64,000 bases of DNA from Paratractidigestivibacter sp963640745. Lineage in GTDB: Bacteria; Actinomycetota; Coriobacteriia; Coriobacteriales; Atopobiaceae. The stretch is taken from contig CAVIBB010000001.1 of assembly GCA_963640745.1 (NCBI GenBank), positions 31,773-95,772 of the forward strand. The letters run 5' to 3'. The notes under the pieces are model-generated. The model had not been told where the DNA came from. It saw only the letters and a list, made by a program, of their open reading frames with translations, and searched no databases. Below, one piece after another: positions 40,458-48,735 of this stretch. Made by a program: the position numbers and the translations under genes. Each line of letters begins with the position of its first letter. The stretch's first letter is position 1.

Positions 40458-41834
40458 ATGTCTGCTGCCGTTACCACATCAAATATCGTAGCTGTTCCCG
40501 CCGTGGCGAAGCGCTGTGCCCGCCGCCGGGGCCTCGCCCGCGTCACCGAGAACGGAACCGTCGCCGCCGCCGTCATGGTGCTTGCCGCCGTGGCCGCGGT
40601 CGTCGTCGCGAACACCGACGCCTACTACCCCGTGCGCGAGTTCCTGGAGCAGCCGCTCGGCTTCACGCTCGGTCCCCTGGCCTGTTCCATTACCGTCGAG
40701 GGCTTCGTCAACGACTTCCTCATGGCGATTTTCTTCCTGTCCGTGGGCATCGAGCTCAAGTTCGAGCTCACCGCGGGCGTCCTCACGAACCCGCGCCAGG
40801 CGCTCATGCCCATCCTCGCCGCGTGCGGCGGCGTGGCCGCGCCGGCCGTCATCTACACCCTGCTCAACTGGGGCGGGGCCACGAGCGGCTGGGCGGTGCC
40901 CATCGCAACCGACATCGCCTTCGCGCTCGGCATCATGTCGCTCGCCGGCGATAAGGTCGCGCCCGCTGCCAAGGTGTTCTTCTCGACGCTCGCCATCGCC
41001 GACGACCTGCTCGGCATCATCGTGATCGCGCTCTTCTACGGGCAGTCGCCGTCGCTGCCGTGGCTCGCGGCATCGGCCGCCTGCTGCGTGGCCCTGTGGG
41101 TGCTCAACCGCCTGCAGGTCTACCACGCGCGCTGGTACGTGCTCGTGGGCCTGGCTCTGTGGGCCTGCATGCTCAACTCCGGCGTCCACGCGACGCTCGC
41201 GGGCGTCATCCTGGCCTTCTTCCTGCCGGTAAAGAGCGACATCAAGCTCGGCGACCTGCAGACCTGGCTCGGCGAGCGCGAGACGGAGCTCGACGACGCC
41301 TACGACCCCGAGATGCACATCCTCGGGCAGCACGGCTTTACCAAGACCGCCCGCCGCGTGGAGAACATCATGCACCGCGTGACGCCGCCGCTGCAGCGCG
41401 TGGAGGGCGCCATCTCCGTGCCGGTCAACTTCCTCATCCTGCCGCTGTTCGCCTTCGCCAACGCCCAGCTGCGTCTGGTCGGCGTCGACCCCGCGAGCAT
41501 CCTCGGCGACCCCGTGGCACAGGGCGTCTTTCTCGGTCTCGTGCTCGGCAAGCCCCTGGGCATCGTCGCCGTCACGTTCGTGCTGGTAAAAATCGGGTTC
41601 TCCCCCCTGCCCGAGGGATCCAACTGGGGGCAGCTCGTCTGCGTGGGCGTGCTCGGCGGCGTCGGGTTCACCATGTGCATCCTGATCTCGGGCCTCTCGT
41701 TTACCGATAGCGCCGAGCAGCTGGCCGCCAAGTGCGCGATCCTCGCCGCGAGCGTCACGGCGAGCCTCCTCGGCCTGGCCCTTCTCAACGTCTTCCACGC
41801 CCTCGGCAAGAAGCGCGGCGGGCAAGGCGCGTAA
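40458..41834 (+). CDS. nhaA: Na+/H+ antiporter NhaA
   Basis: 458 residues. Eleven to twelve membrane helices with NhaA marks: S-V-G-I-E-L-K-F-E-L, A-T-D-I-A-F-A-L-G-I, the ion-binding aspartate pair L-A-I-A-D-D-L-L-G-I-I, and the late G-K-P-L-G-I block with the conserved lysine. A loop of about 55 polar residues (about 270-325) between the two halves is longer than in E. coli NhaA (388 residues total). The N-terminal 25 residues are basic and cytoplasmic. GGAG lies before the ATG. Exports Na+ using the proton gradient; control may involve the GTTACG cluster upstream. Confidence 0.93.
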   Translation: MSAAVTTSNIVAVPAVAKRCARRRGLARVTENGTVAAAVMVLAAVAAVVVANTDAYYPVREFLEQPLGFTLGPLACSITVEGFVNDFLMAIFFLSVGIELKFELTAGVLTNPRQALMPILAACGGVAAPAVIYTLLNWGGATSGWAVPIATDIAFALGIMSLAGDKVAPAAKVFFSTLAIADDLLGIIVIALFYGQSPSLPWLAASAACCVALWVLNRLQVYHARWYVLVGLALWACMLNSGVHATLAGVILAFFLPVKSDIKLGDLQTWLGERETELDDAYDPEMHILGQHGFTKTARRVENIMHRVTPPLQRVEGAISVPVNFLILPLFAFANAQLRLVGVDPASILGDPVAQGVFLGLVLGKPLGIVAVTFVLVKIGFSPLPEGSNWGQLVCVGVLGGVGFTMCILISGLSFTDSAEQLAAKCAILAASVTASLLGLALLNVFHALGKKRGGQGA

Positions 41835-41881
41835 ACAGCCCGCCGAGGCCGAACCGGCCCACGCCGCATGCGAGGCGTTTC

Positions 41882-41944
41882 CACAAAGCAAGGGCCGCCC
41901 GGAATCTCTTCCGAGCGGCCCTTCTTTCCATCAATTGAGCAATC
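41882..41944. terminator. Bidirectional terminator, duplicated type, copy 2
   Basis: Stem AAGGGCCGCCCGGA / TCCGAGCGGCCCTT (41890-41923), then CTTCTTT. Nearly the same 60 bp as at 38367-38427, again between convergent genes. Confidence 0.88.
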
Positions 41945-42000
41945 GTTAGCAGACGCCTGTCCCGCCGAATCCGGCGGCTCGAGCTGGCTCCCTGCGGCCC

Positions 42001-42753
42001 TTAGGAGTTCGCGGCCACTTTGAGCTCGAAGTAGGCGCGGTTGCTGGCGTACAGCTGGTCGAGGTTCTCGACCAGCGGCTTCTCCCAGTCGGGAAGCGCC
42101 TGGTAGCCCGCGAAGGCGGCGTCAATGCGATCGCTGCACTCCTGCGTGTACTCGACCACGTCTATGTCGTCGATGGCGAACTCGACCACGCGATGGGCGT
42201 CGGTGATGACCGGCTGGAGATTAACCACAATCTCGTTCTTGTTGTACGTGACGCTCTCGATCTTGAAGGAGCCGTTCGGGACCTCCACCGTGGGGGTGAT
42301 GGACCTCTCCGAGTCGAGCATCTGGTCGCTGTAGTGGACGTCGTTGTAGCCGACGAACTTGTAGCCGACTTTGGCCTTTCCGCTGCCCATGAACATCAGC
42401 GCAGTGCCCGTGCCGACCCTCAGGTTCTTGCTGGAGAGATCGACGGTATGGCTGGCCTCGCCCAGGTCGACGTTCAGCTCCTCGCCCATGAGAGCCGGGA
42501 CGAAGTTCGACTTGGTGCCCGAGGCATACAGGGAGTAGTGGGTAAGCGTGTTGCCGTCAAACAAACTGTAGAGCATGATCGTGCTGCTCGTGTCCTCGGT
42601 CTCGGCCTCCTTAATCTGGGCCAGGACCTCCTCGGTTTCCATGGCCTGGGCGGAGGCAGGGGCCACCACAAGCGCGAAGGCGGCGGTGGCAAAAGCGGCG
42701 GTGGCAAAAGCGGCGGCGAGCTTTTTGGGCATGCTGAGGTTCTGCTTCTTCAT
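42001..42753 (-). CDS. Secreted protein of unknown function, paralogue 1
   Basis: 250 residues. A Sec signal peptide occupies residues 1-37 (basic M-K-K-Q-N-L-S-M-P-K-K, hydrophobic core, A-S-A-Q-A cleavage site); an in-frame repeat of A-T-A-A-F lengthens its core. The mature part is acidic, mostly beta-rich, with a helical C-terminus L-P-D-W-E-K-P-L-V-E-N-L-D-Q-L-Y. The next gene encodes a clear paralogue. No sorting signal, lipobox or enzyme motif. AAAAGGAG precedes the ATG at 42753; longer frames upstream lack a ribosome site. Function not recognised. Confidence 0.82.
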   Translation of the reverse strand: MKKQNLSMPKKLAAAFATAAFATAAFALVVAPASAQAMETEEVLAQIKEAETEDTSSTIMLYSLFDGNTLTHYSLYASGTKSNFVPALMGEELNVDLGEASHTVDLSSKNLRVGTGTALMFMGSGKAKVGYKFVGYNDVHYSDQMLDSERSITPTVEVPNGSFKIESVTYNKNEIVVNLQPVITDAHRVVEFAIDDIDVVEYTQECSDRIDAAFAGYQALPDWEKPLVENLDQLYASNRAYFELKVAANS

Positions 42754-42834
42754 GGTGGTTCTCCTTTTGGTTTCTTTCCCCCGGGCCTTGGACCTAAGGG
42801 GTGCTCCTGCTGACAACTGCATGATGCGCCGCCG

Positions 42835-42853
42835 GGCGTACCAAAAGCGCACC
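42835..42853 (-). promoter_or_regulatory. Shared upstream motif, copy 1
   Basis: On the minus strand TGGTGCGCTTTTGGTACG lies about 85 bp before paralogue 1. It recurs before paralogue 2 and, less exactly, before the large Tat-exported gene. Confidence 0.5.
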
Positions 42854-42893
42854 ATAGGACACATCGCGGCCGCGCCCAGCGCGAGAACTAACG

Positions 42894-43637
42894 TTAGAGA
42901 CCGTAATTCGGGTACATCGCGGCGTAGAGGGTATCGAGATTGCTGACCAGGTCCTTCTCGTACTTGGGGAGCCAGTTGTAGGCCTCCTTGGCCGCCTCGA
43001 TACGCGCCTTGCACTCCGGCGTGTCCGTGACCTCGCCGATGGCGTCGATGGCCTTCTCGACCTCCTTGTAGGCCTGGGTGGCAGTGCGCTTCAGATAGAC
43101 CGTGACGCTATCCTTGCTGAACACGATGCGACTGAGCTTGGAGGCAACGTATTCACCGTTCGCCTTTAGGCGCGTAGTACCCTTTGGGTCGAGCCTCCCA
43201 TTGCTGATGTGGACGTACTCGTCCCCCTCGTAGCCAAGGAAGGCGGTCTGGTTTCCGCAGCCGGAGACATACAGGGCCGGATCCGTTCCCACCGTGTAGT
43301 AACTGAAGTTAAAGTCGGAAAGATCCGCAACGTACGGGGTGGTCGACACGTCTGCGTGCACGTAATAGGTGCCGAGGTTCCAGTACCACTCAGAGTCGTA
43401 ATCATCGCCAATATAGACGTGGTAGCTGATGAGCTCGGTCCCCGACTCGTTGTATATGGCCTCGACCGAGATTTTCTTCTTGGTGTTATCGTTCAGCGCG
43501 GAAATAACGGCGTCCTTGGCACTTGTGGTCTCGGCGTGGGCCACCGAAGGCATGGCCGTCAGGCTGGAGGCGGCGAGCAGGACGGCGAAGGACGCGGCAA
43601 CGAGCTTCTTGGGCAGGCTGAGGTTCTGCTTCTGCAT
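42894..43637 (-). CDS. Secreted protein of unknown function, paralogue 2
   Basis: 247 residues. Signal peptide residues 1-34 (M-Q-K-Q-N-L-S-L-P-K-K, then A-H-A-E). The mature part has alternating Tyr-rich beta segments (Y-H-V-Y-I-G-D-D-Y) and a C-terminal helix pair ending L-P-K-Y-E-K-D-L-V-S-N-L-D-T-L-Y-A-A, matching paralogue 1 at the same place. The mature domains have diverged far more than the ends. GGAG lies before the ATG at 43637. Both genes keep similar upstream regions, so they arose by tandem duplication with their promoters. No known domain. Confidence 0.82.
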   Translation of the reverse strand: MQKQNLSLPKKLVAASFAVLLAASSLTAMPSVAHAETTSAKDAVISALNDNTKKKISVEAIYNESGTELISYHVYIGDDYDSEWYWNLGTYYVHADVSTTPYVADLSDFNFSYYTVGTDPALYVSGCGNQTAFLGYEGDEYVHISNGRLDPKGTTRLKANGEYVASKLSRIVFSKDSVTVYLKRTATQAYKEVEKAIDAIGEVTDTPECKARIEAAKEAYNWLPKYEKDLVSNLDTLYAAMYPNYGL

Positions 43638-43724
43638 GATGGTTCTCCTTCTTTGATTTTTGGCCTCGCGGGCCTTGGTTTTCGGATCTCCCTGTGCACA
43701 CCCCGCATAATGCGGTCCCGCTCG

Positions 43725-43743
43725 CATCAAAAACGCACCACGC
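43725..43743 (-). promoter_or_regulatory. Shared upstream motif, copy 2
   Basis: On the minus strand TGGTGCGTTTTTGATGCG lies about 88 bp before paralogue 2, and CGCATTATGC follows 10 bases later, as CGCATCATGC does in copy 1. Confidence 0.5.
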
Positions 43744-43888
43744 GGCGCGGTACGGACACATTCGCTTGCGCGGGTCCGGCGATGGGCGTGTATCCAGCGC
43801 GTCTCAAGCGGGGAAACACTTGTCGCGTCGCGCTCAGCGCGTGGTAAATTGCAAGAAATTTGGCAAAACGCAGCCCTAGGAGGCGCAC

Positions 43889-45103
43889 ATGACCAAGATC
43901 GCGATGAAGACCCCGCTCGTCGAGATGGACGGCGACGAGATGACCCGCATCATCTGGCAGATCATCAAAGACGAGCTCATCTCGCCCTACGTCGACCTCA
44001 AGACCGAGTACTACGACCTGGGCCTCGAGTACCGCGACAAGACCGACGACCAGGTCACCGTCGACTCCGCCGAGGCCACCAAGCGCCTGGGCGTGGCCGT
44101 CAAGTGCGCCACCATCACCCCGAACGCCGCGCGCGTCGAGGAGTACGGCCTCAAGCAGATGTGGAAGAGCCCCAACGGCACCATCCGCGCCATGCTCGAC
44201 GGCACCGTGTTCCGCGCCCCCATCGTGGTCAAGGGCATCGACCCCGTCGTGACCTCGTGGAAGAAGCCCATCACCATCGCCCGCCACGCCTACGGCGACG
44301 TGTACAAGAACGCCGAGATGCGCATCCCCGGCCCCGGCAAGGTCGAGCTCGTCTACACCGCGGCCGACGGCACCGAGACCCGCGAGCTCGTGCACGACTT
44401 CACCGGCGCGGGCGTGGTCCAGGGCCAGCACAACCTGGACGACTCCATCGAGAGCTTCGCGCGCAGCTGTTTCGAGTACGCGCTTTCCACCAAGCAGGAC
44501 CTGTGGTTCGCCACCAAGGACACCATCTCCAAGAAGTACGACCACCGCTTTAAGGACGTCTTCGCCGACCTCTACGAGGCCGAGTACAAGGGCGCCTTCG
44601 AGGCCGCGGGCATCGAGTACTTCTATACGCTGATCGACGACGCCGTGGCCCGCATCATGAAGGCCGAGGGCGGCTTTATCTGGGCCTGCAAGAACTACGA
44701 CGGCGACGTGATGAGCGACATGCTCTCCAGTGCCTTCGGCAGCCTGGCCATGATGACGTCCGTGCTGGTGAGCCCCCACGGCTACTACGAGTACGAGGCC
44801 GCCCACGGCACCGTCCAGCGCCACTACTACAAGCACCTCAAGGGCGAGCCGACCTCGACGAACTCCGTGGCAACGATCTTTGCCTGGACCGGTGCCCTGC
44901 GTAAGCGCGGCGAGCTGGACGAGACGCCCGAGCTGGTCAACTTCGCGAACCGCCTGGAGGCCGCGACCCTGCACACCATCGAGGCGGGCAAGATGACGGG
45001 CGACCTGGCGCGCATCACCTCGCTGGAGAACCCCACCACGCTCGGTACCCGCGAGTTCATCCTCGCCATCCGCGAGACCCTCGACGCCGAGGCTGCTGCG
45101 TAA
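43889..45103 (+). CDS. icd: NADP-dependent isocitrate dehydrogenase, eukaryote-like type II
   Basis: 404 residues. Oxidative decarboxylation of isocitrate to 2-oxoglutarate. The type II form is marked by the N-terminus V-E-M-D-G-D-E-M-T-R, substrate motif K-S-P-N-G-T-I-R, G-D-V-Y-K-N and N-Y-D-G-D-V-M-S-D for metal binding, and E-A-A-H-G-T-V-Q-R-H near the NADP pocket, where the HGT plus Arg/His pattern favours NADP. AGGAGG is ideally placed before the ATG. Monocistronic with its own terminator. Supplies 2-oxoglutarate for ammonium assimilation together with citrate synthase. Confidence 0.96.
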   Translation: MTKIAMKTPLVEMDGDEMTRIIWQIIKDELISPYVDLKTEYYDLGLEYRDKTDDQVTVDSAEATKRLGVAVKCATITPNAARVEEYGLKQMWKSPNGTIRAMLDGTVFRAPIVVKGIDPVVTSWKKPITIARHAYGDVYKNAEMRIPGPGKVELVYTAADGTETRELVHDFTGAGVVQGQHNLDDSIESFARSCFEYALSTKQDLWFATKDTISKKYDHRFKDVFADLYEAEYKGAFEAAGIEYFYTLIDDAVARIMKAEGGFIWACKNYDGDVMSDMLSSAFGSLAMMTSVLVSPHGYYEYEAAHGTVQRHYYKHLKGEPTSTNSVATIFAWTGALRKRGELDETPELVNFANRLEAATLHTIEAGKMTGDLARITSLENPTTLGTREFILAIRETLDAEAAA

Positions 45104-45165
45104 GGCCGCGCCCCGTGCCACAAGCGTTGCCATAGCGCGGCAGGCATCTCCCAGACAGCCTCAGA

Positions 45166-45199
45166 GCCCGGCCGAGCTTCGCTCGGCCGGGCTTTTCTT
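45166..45199 (+). terminator. Terminator of icd
   Basis: Perfect 12-bp stem GCCCGGCCGAGC / GCTCGGCCGGGC with a TTC loop, followed by TTTTCTT. Confidence 0.9.
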
Positions 45200-45243
45200 G
45201 CCGAAAACACACTCACGCAGGCGCCGACGAGCCTAAAGTCACA

Positions 45244-45364
45244 TAAGTGCACGTCTTAATTCGATGCGCTCAAGTATCCACGGCGACTTTCCCGACATTT
45301 GCGCAGGTCGGCCGAATATCCTTTTGCCGGATACCCGTCCAAGCCAAATTAAGACGTGCACTTA
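45244..45364. repeat. 121-bp inverted-repeat element, family D
   Basis: Perfect 18-bp arms TAAGTGCACGTCTTAATT at 45244-45261 and inverted at 45347-45364. Nested inner stems GTATCC/GGATAC and CCGAC/GTCGG fill the centre. It occupies a third of the 465-bp gap between icd and panB; the rest holds the icd terminator and a hairpin before panB. Confidence 0.9.
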
Positions 45365-45506
45365 CGCGTTATTTCGGTTCGCCGCGCTCGCCCAGGCCAT
45401 CAAGCACTTCGGCATCCGCCCAAATTACAGCCGCCGCTCCTTCAAAAGGGGCTTTCGCGCCCCGAATCGGGCCGACGCGCTACACTAGCTGAGAAAAACG
45501 ACTGAT

Positions 45507-45540
45507 GCCCGCCCTCGGCCCCGGCCCGGCGGGCTTCTTT
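45507..45540 (+). terminator. Hairpin with T-rich tail just before panB
   Basis: GCCCGCC / GGCGGGC (45507-45534) followed by TTCTTT, ending 29 bp before the panB ATG. Either a terminator for upstream transcripts or an attenuator. Confidence 0.6.
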
Positions 45541-45568
45541 GCACGCGATTAAGGAGGGGCCCAACCCC

Positions 45569-46411
45569 ATGGCAAACACCGTCCTCACCCTCAAGAAGAA
45601 GGTCGACGAAGGCCGCAAGGTCACGATGGTGACCAGCTACGACTACACGATGGCCGCGCTCACCGAGGCCGCCGGGATCGACATGATCCTCGTCGGCGAC
45701 TCGCTCGGCATGACGATGATGGGCTACGACTCGACGTTGCCCGTAACCATGGACGACATGGTTCACCACACCCGTTGCGTCACGCGCGCGACCGACAACA
45801 CCTTCGTCGTGGCCGACATGCCTTTTATGAGCTACCAGGCGAGCCTCGAGCAGGCGCTCGAGAACGCCGGCCGCCTCATGAAGGAGGGCCGTGCCCAGGC
45901 CGTCAAGCTCGAGGGCGGCGCGCGCTGCGTCGAGCAGATCCACGCCATGGTCGAAGCCGGCATCCCCGTGGTGGGCCACCTGGGTCTGACCCCGCAGTCG
46001 GTGAACGCCTTCGGCGGCTTCAAGGTGCAGGGCAAGTCCGTCGAGGCCGCTCGCCAGCTCGTCGATGACGCCCTGGCCATCGAGGCCGCGGGCGCCTTCT
46101 GCATCGTGCTCGAGTGCGTGCCCGCCAACCTCGCCACGTACATCACAAGCCAGCTGACCAGCGCGTTTACCATCGGCATCGGCGCCGGCAACGGCTGCGA
46201 CGGCCAGGTGCTCGTCGTGCAGGATATGCTCGGCATGACGGCCGGCGGCTTTAAGCCCAAGATGGTGCGCCAGTTCGCGCAAGTGGGCCAGACTATCGTC
46301 GGCGCATTCCACGCCTACGACGAGGCAATCCAATCCGGCAACTTCCCCGCCGCCGCCGAGAGCTATAAGGACCTCGACCCCGAGGTCATTGACCAAGTTA
46401 GGAGCAACTAA
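45569..46411 (+). CDS. panB: 3-methyl-2-oxobutanoate hydroxymethyltransferase
   Basis: 280 residues. Transfers a one-carbon unit from methylene-tetrahydrofolate to ketoisovalerate, making ketopantoate, the first committed pantothenate step. Motifs: V-T-S-Y-D-Y, V-G-D-S-L-G-M for metal and substrate, K-L-E-G-G near residue 115, G-H-L-G-L-T-P-Q-S, and I-G-I-G-A-G. The ATG at 45569 has AAGGAGGGG upstream. Its stop shares one base with panC, so panB-panC are coupled. First gene of the panB-panC-DUF2520-panD operon. Confidence 0.96.
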   Translation: MANTVLTLKKKVDEGRKVTMVTSYDYTMAALTEAAGIDMILVGDSLGMTMMGYDSTLPVTMDDMVHHTRCVTRATDNTFVVADMPFMSYQASLEQALENAGRLMKEGRAQAVKLEGGARCVEQIHAMVEAGIPVVGHLGLTPQSVNAFGGFKVQGKSVEAARQLVDDALAIEAAGAFCIVLECVPANLATYITSQLTSAFTIGIGAGNGCDGQVLVVQDMLGMTAGGFKPKMVRQFAQVGQTIVGAFHAYDEAIQSGNFPAAAESYKDLDPEVIDQVRSN

Positions 46412-47265
46412 TGCAGACCGCATCCGCCGTCGCCGAGGTCCGCGAGCAGGTCCGCGCCTGGAAGCGCGAGGGCCTTACCGTCGGCCTCGTCCCCACCATG
46501 GGCTACCTGCACGAGGGCCACAAGAGCCTCATCGTGCGCGCCGCCGCCGAGAACGACCGCGTCGTCGTCTCCGACTTCGTTAACCCGACGCAGTTCGGGC
46601 CCACTGAGGACCTCGAGAGCTACCCGCGCGATTTCGAGCGCGACTGCGCCCTGTGCGAGGAGGCCGGCGCCGCGCTCGTCTTCCACCCCGAGCCCTCCGA
46701 GATGTACGCGCCCGACGCCTGCACCTACGTGAACATGGACGAGCTCACCCACGAGCTCTGCGGCCTCACGCGCCCCATCCACTTCCGCGGCGTGTGCACC
46801 GTCGTCTCCAAGCTCTTCAACATCGTGACCCCCGACCGCGCCTACTTTGGCCAGAAAGACGCCCAGCAGCTCGCCGTCATCCGCCGTATGGTGCGCGACC
46901 TCAACTTCGGGATCGAGATCGTGGGTTGCCCGATTGTCCGCGAGGAGGACGGCCTGGCCAAGAGCTCGCGCAACACGTATCTCTCGGCCGAGGAGCGCAC
47001 GGCGGCGCTCTGCCTCTCGCGCGCCGTCTTCGCTGGCCAGAAGCTCGTCGAGGACGGCGAGCGCGACGCGGCGACCGTGATCGCGGCCATGAAGGCGATC
47101 ATCGAGGCCGAGCCGCTGGCCCAGATCGACTACGTAAAGATGGTCGACTTCGAGAACATCGTGCAGATCGAGCGCATCGAGGACGCGCCGGTGCTTTGCG
47201 CCATGGCTGTCTACGTGGGCAAGACCCGCCTGATCGACAACTTTATCTACGACCCCGCCGCCTAG
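46411..47265 (+). CDS. panC: Pantothenate synthetase
   Basis: 284 residues. ATP-dependent joining of pantoate and beta-alanine. Nucleotidyl-transferase motifs: P-T-M-G-Y-L-H-E-G-H (the HxGH box), F-V-N-P-T-Q-F-G for pantoate contacts, Y-F-G-Q-K-D and E-D-G-L-A-K-S-S-R-N as the KMSKS-like loop. Length is normal. The ATG shares one base with the panB stop; the next gene starts 1 bp after its stop. Confidence 0.96.
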   Translation: MQTASAVAEVREQVRAWKREGLTVGLVPTMGYLHEGHKSLIVRAAAENDRVVVSDFVNPTQFGPTEDLESYPRDFERDCALCEEAGAALVFHPEPSEMYAPDACTYVNMDELTHELCGLTRPIHFRGVCTVVSKLFNIVTPDRAYFGQKDAQQLAVIRRMVRDLNFGIEIVGCPIVREEDGLAKSSRNTYLSAEERTAALCLSRAVFAGQKLVEDGERDAATVIAAMKAIIEAEPLAQIDYVKMVDFENIVQIERIEDAPVLCAMAVYVGKTRLIDNFIYDPAA

Positions 47266-47266
47266 C

Positions 47267-48097
47267 GTGACCACACCCACACGCATCGCGTTCATCGGGG
47301 CCGGCAAGGTCGGCTGCTCCCTCGCCCGTTACCTGGGCCAGAGCGGGGCGGCCGAGCTTGCCGGCTTTTTCTCGCGGTCGCCGGAGCACGCGCAGGAGGC
47401 CGCGGCGTTTGCCGGCGGCGCCGTGTTTGGGTCAGCGCTCGAGTCGGTGCTGGCCGCTGACCTGGTGTTTATCACCACGCCGGACGCAGGCATCGCGACG
47501 ACAGCGGCCGAGCTCGCGGGCGCCGCGGGCCGGGAAGGCATCGGCCTCGCCGGCAAGAAGTTCGCCCACTGCTCGGGTGCGCTGGCCGCCGACGCGTTGG
47601 CTCCCTTGCGCAAGGCCGGGGCCGCCGTGGCCTCGTGCCACCCGCTCTATGCCGTGAGCAGCCGGTTCGAATGCTGGCAGGAACTCGCCCGCGCCTGGTT
47701 CACGCTGGAAGGCGACGACGCGGCGGTCGAGACCCTTGAGGCCCTTCTCGGCTGCTGCGGCAACCACGTCGCGCGCATCCCCGCCGACCAGAAAACGCGC
47801 TACCACGCCGCGGCGGTCATGGCGTCGAACCTGGTCGTCGGCCTCTACGAGACGGCGGCGCGTGAGCTTGCTACCTGCGGGTTCTCCCCTGCCGACGCCG
47901 AGCGCGCCCTCGCGCCCCTCTTCCTTGGAAACGCCGAGCACATCGCCGCCGACGGCGTCGCGGCATCCCTTACCGGCCCCGCCGCGCGCGGAGACGTGGC
48001 CACCGTCGACGCGCATCTGAGCTGTCTTTGTGGGGATACGAAGCAGGTCTACGAGCTGCTCACGCACGTGTTGTACTCTATCGCAGGTCAAAATTAG
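47267..48097 (+). CDS. Rossmann-fold DUF2520 protein in the pan operon
   Basis: 276 residues. N-terminal Rossmann domain starting I-A-F-I-G-A-G-K-V-G-C-S with R as the likely NADP-phosphate contact (F-F-S-R-S); the C-terminal half is the helical DUF2520 domain with K-T-R-Y-H-A-A-A-V-M-A-S-N. The fold is that of ketopantoate reductase and pyrroline-carboxylate reductase relatives. It sits between panC and panD with no gap, and no PanE or IlvC is in the window, so it may supply the ketopantoate reductase step (inference). GTG start directly after the panC stop. Confidence 0.88.
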   Translation: MTTPTRIAFIGAGKVGCSLARYLGQSGAAELAGFFSRSPEHAQEAAAFAGGAVFGSALESVLAADLVFITTPDAGIATTAAELAGAAGREGIGLAGKKFAHCSGALAADALAPLRKAGAAVASCHPLYAVSSRFECWQELARAWFTLEGDDAAVETLEALLGCCGNHVARIPADQKTRYHAAAVMASNLVVGLYETAARELATCGFSPADAERALAPLFLGNAEHIAADGVAASLTGPAARGDVATVDAHLSCLCGDTKQVYELLTHVLYSIAGQN

Positions 48098-48124
48098 CTA
48101 AACCATCACCTAGGAGCTTCCCGC

Positions 48125-48517
48125 ATGATGCTCAACATGCTCAAGGGCAAGATTCATCGCGCCACCGTCGTCCAGGCGGAGCTTGACTACGTCGGTTCCA
48201 TCACCGTCGACGAGGACCTCATGGAGGCCGCCGGCATCCTCGAGTACGAGAAGGTCACGGTCGCGGACGTGAACAACGGCAACCGCCTGGAGACCTACGT
48301 CATCGCAGGCGAGCGCGGCAGCGGCATGATTTGCCTCAACGGCGCCGCGGCACACTACGTCGAGGTCGGCGACAAGGTCATCATCATGTGCTATGCACAG
48401 ATGGACGAGGCCGAGGCCCGCGACTTCCAGCCCCACGTCGTCTTTGTGGACGACCAGAACCGCCCCTCCCGCGTGACCCGCTACGAAAAGCACGGCCGCC
48501 TCGAGGACATGGCGTAA
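48125..48517 (+). CDS. panD: Aspartate 1-decarboxylase precursor
   Basis: 130 residues. Makes beta-alanine for PanC. The pyruvoyl self-cleavage site is the G-S pair in D-Y-V-G-S-I-T-V-D near residues 24-25; the conserved K-I-H-R-A-T-V and N-G-A-A-A-H are also present. Start at 48125 has GGAG upstream; a second ATG follows at once. Last gene of the pan operon, 27 bp after the DUF2520 gene. Confidence 0.96.
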   Translation: MMLNMLKGKIHRATVVQAELDYVGSITVDEDLMEAAGILEYEKVTVADVNNGNRLETYVIAGERGSGMICLNGAAAHYVEVGDKVIIMCYAQMDEAEARDFQPHVVFVDDQNRPSRVTRYEKHGRLEDMA

Positions 48518-48563
48518 AGCAGCGCAGTCGCCCCCGACAAAAAGCCAAATTAGCCCGATCTAC

Positions 48564-48595
48564 AGCCCGCGTCGGTTCCCGGCGCGGGCTTTTCT
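48564..48595 (+). terminator. Terminator of the pan operon
   Basis: Stem AGCCCGCG / CGCGGGCT (48564-48590) followed by TTTTC. The rest of the 218-bp gap to the next gene holds nothing further I can support. Confidence 0.75.
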
Positions 48596-48735
48596 CGGCT
48601 TCTCGAAGCCAAACTCGCGAACGCCTCACAAATCCCATGCCCCGCCCGCGGAACCGTTCGGCGGCACCACGGACAACCGGTTTTCCATCCTTCAAACTTG
48701 ACGCAATTGACCCCCGTTCAAAAAAGGAGGCCCCT

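Noticed and set aside
48331..48735. N-terminal extension of the hydroxyacyl-CoA dehydrogenase
   Set aside because: The extended frame runs over panD in another frame; the ATG at 48736 has an ideal ribosome site and begins the NAD-binding fold.
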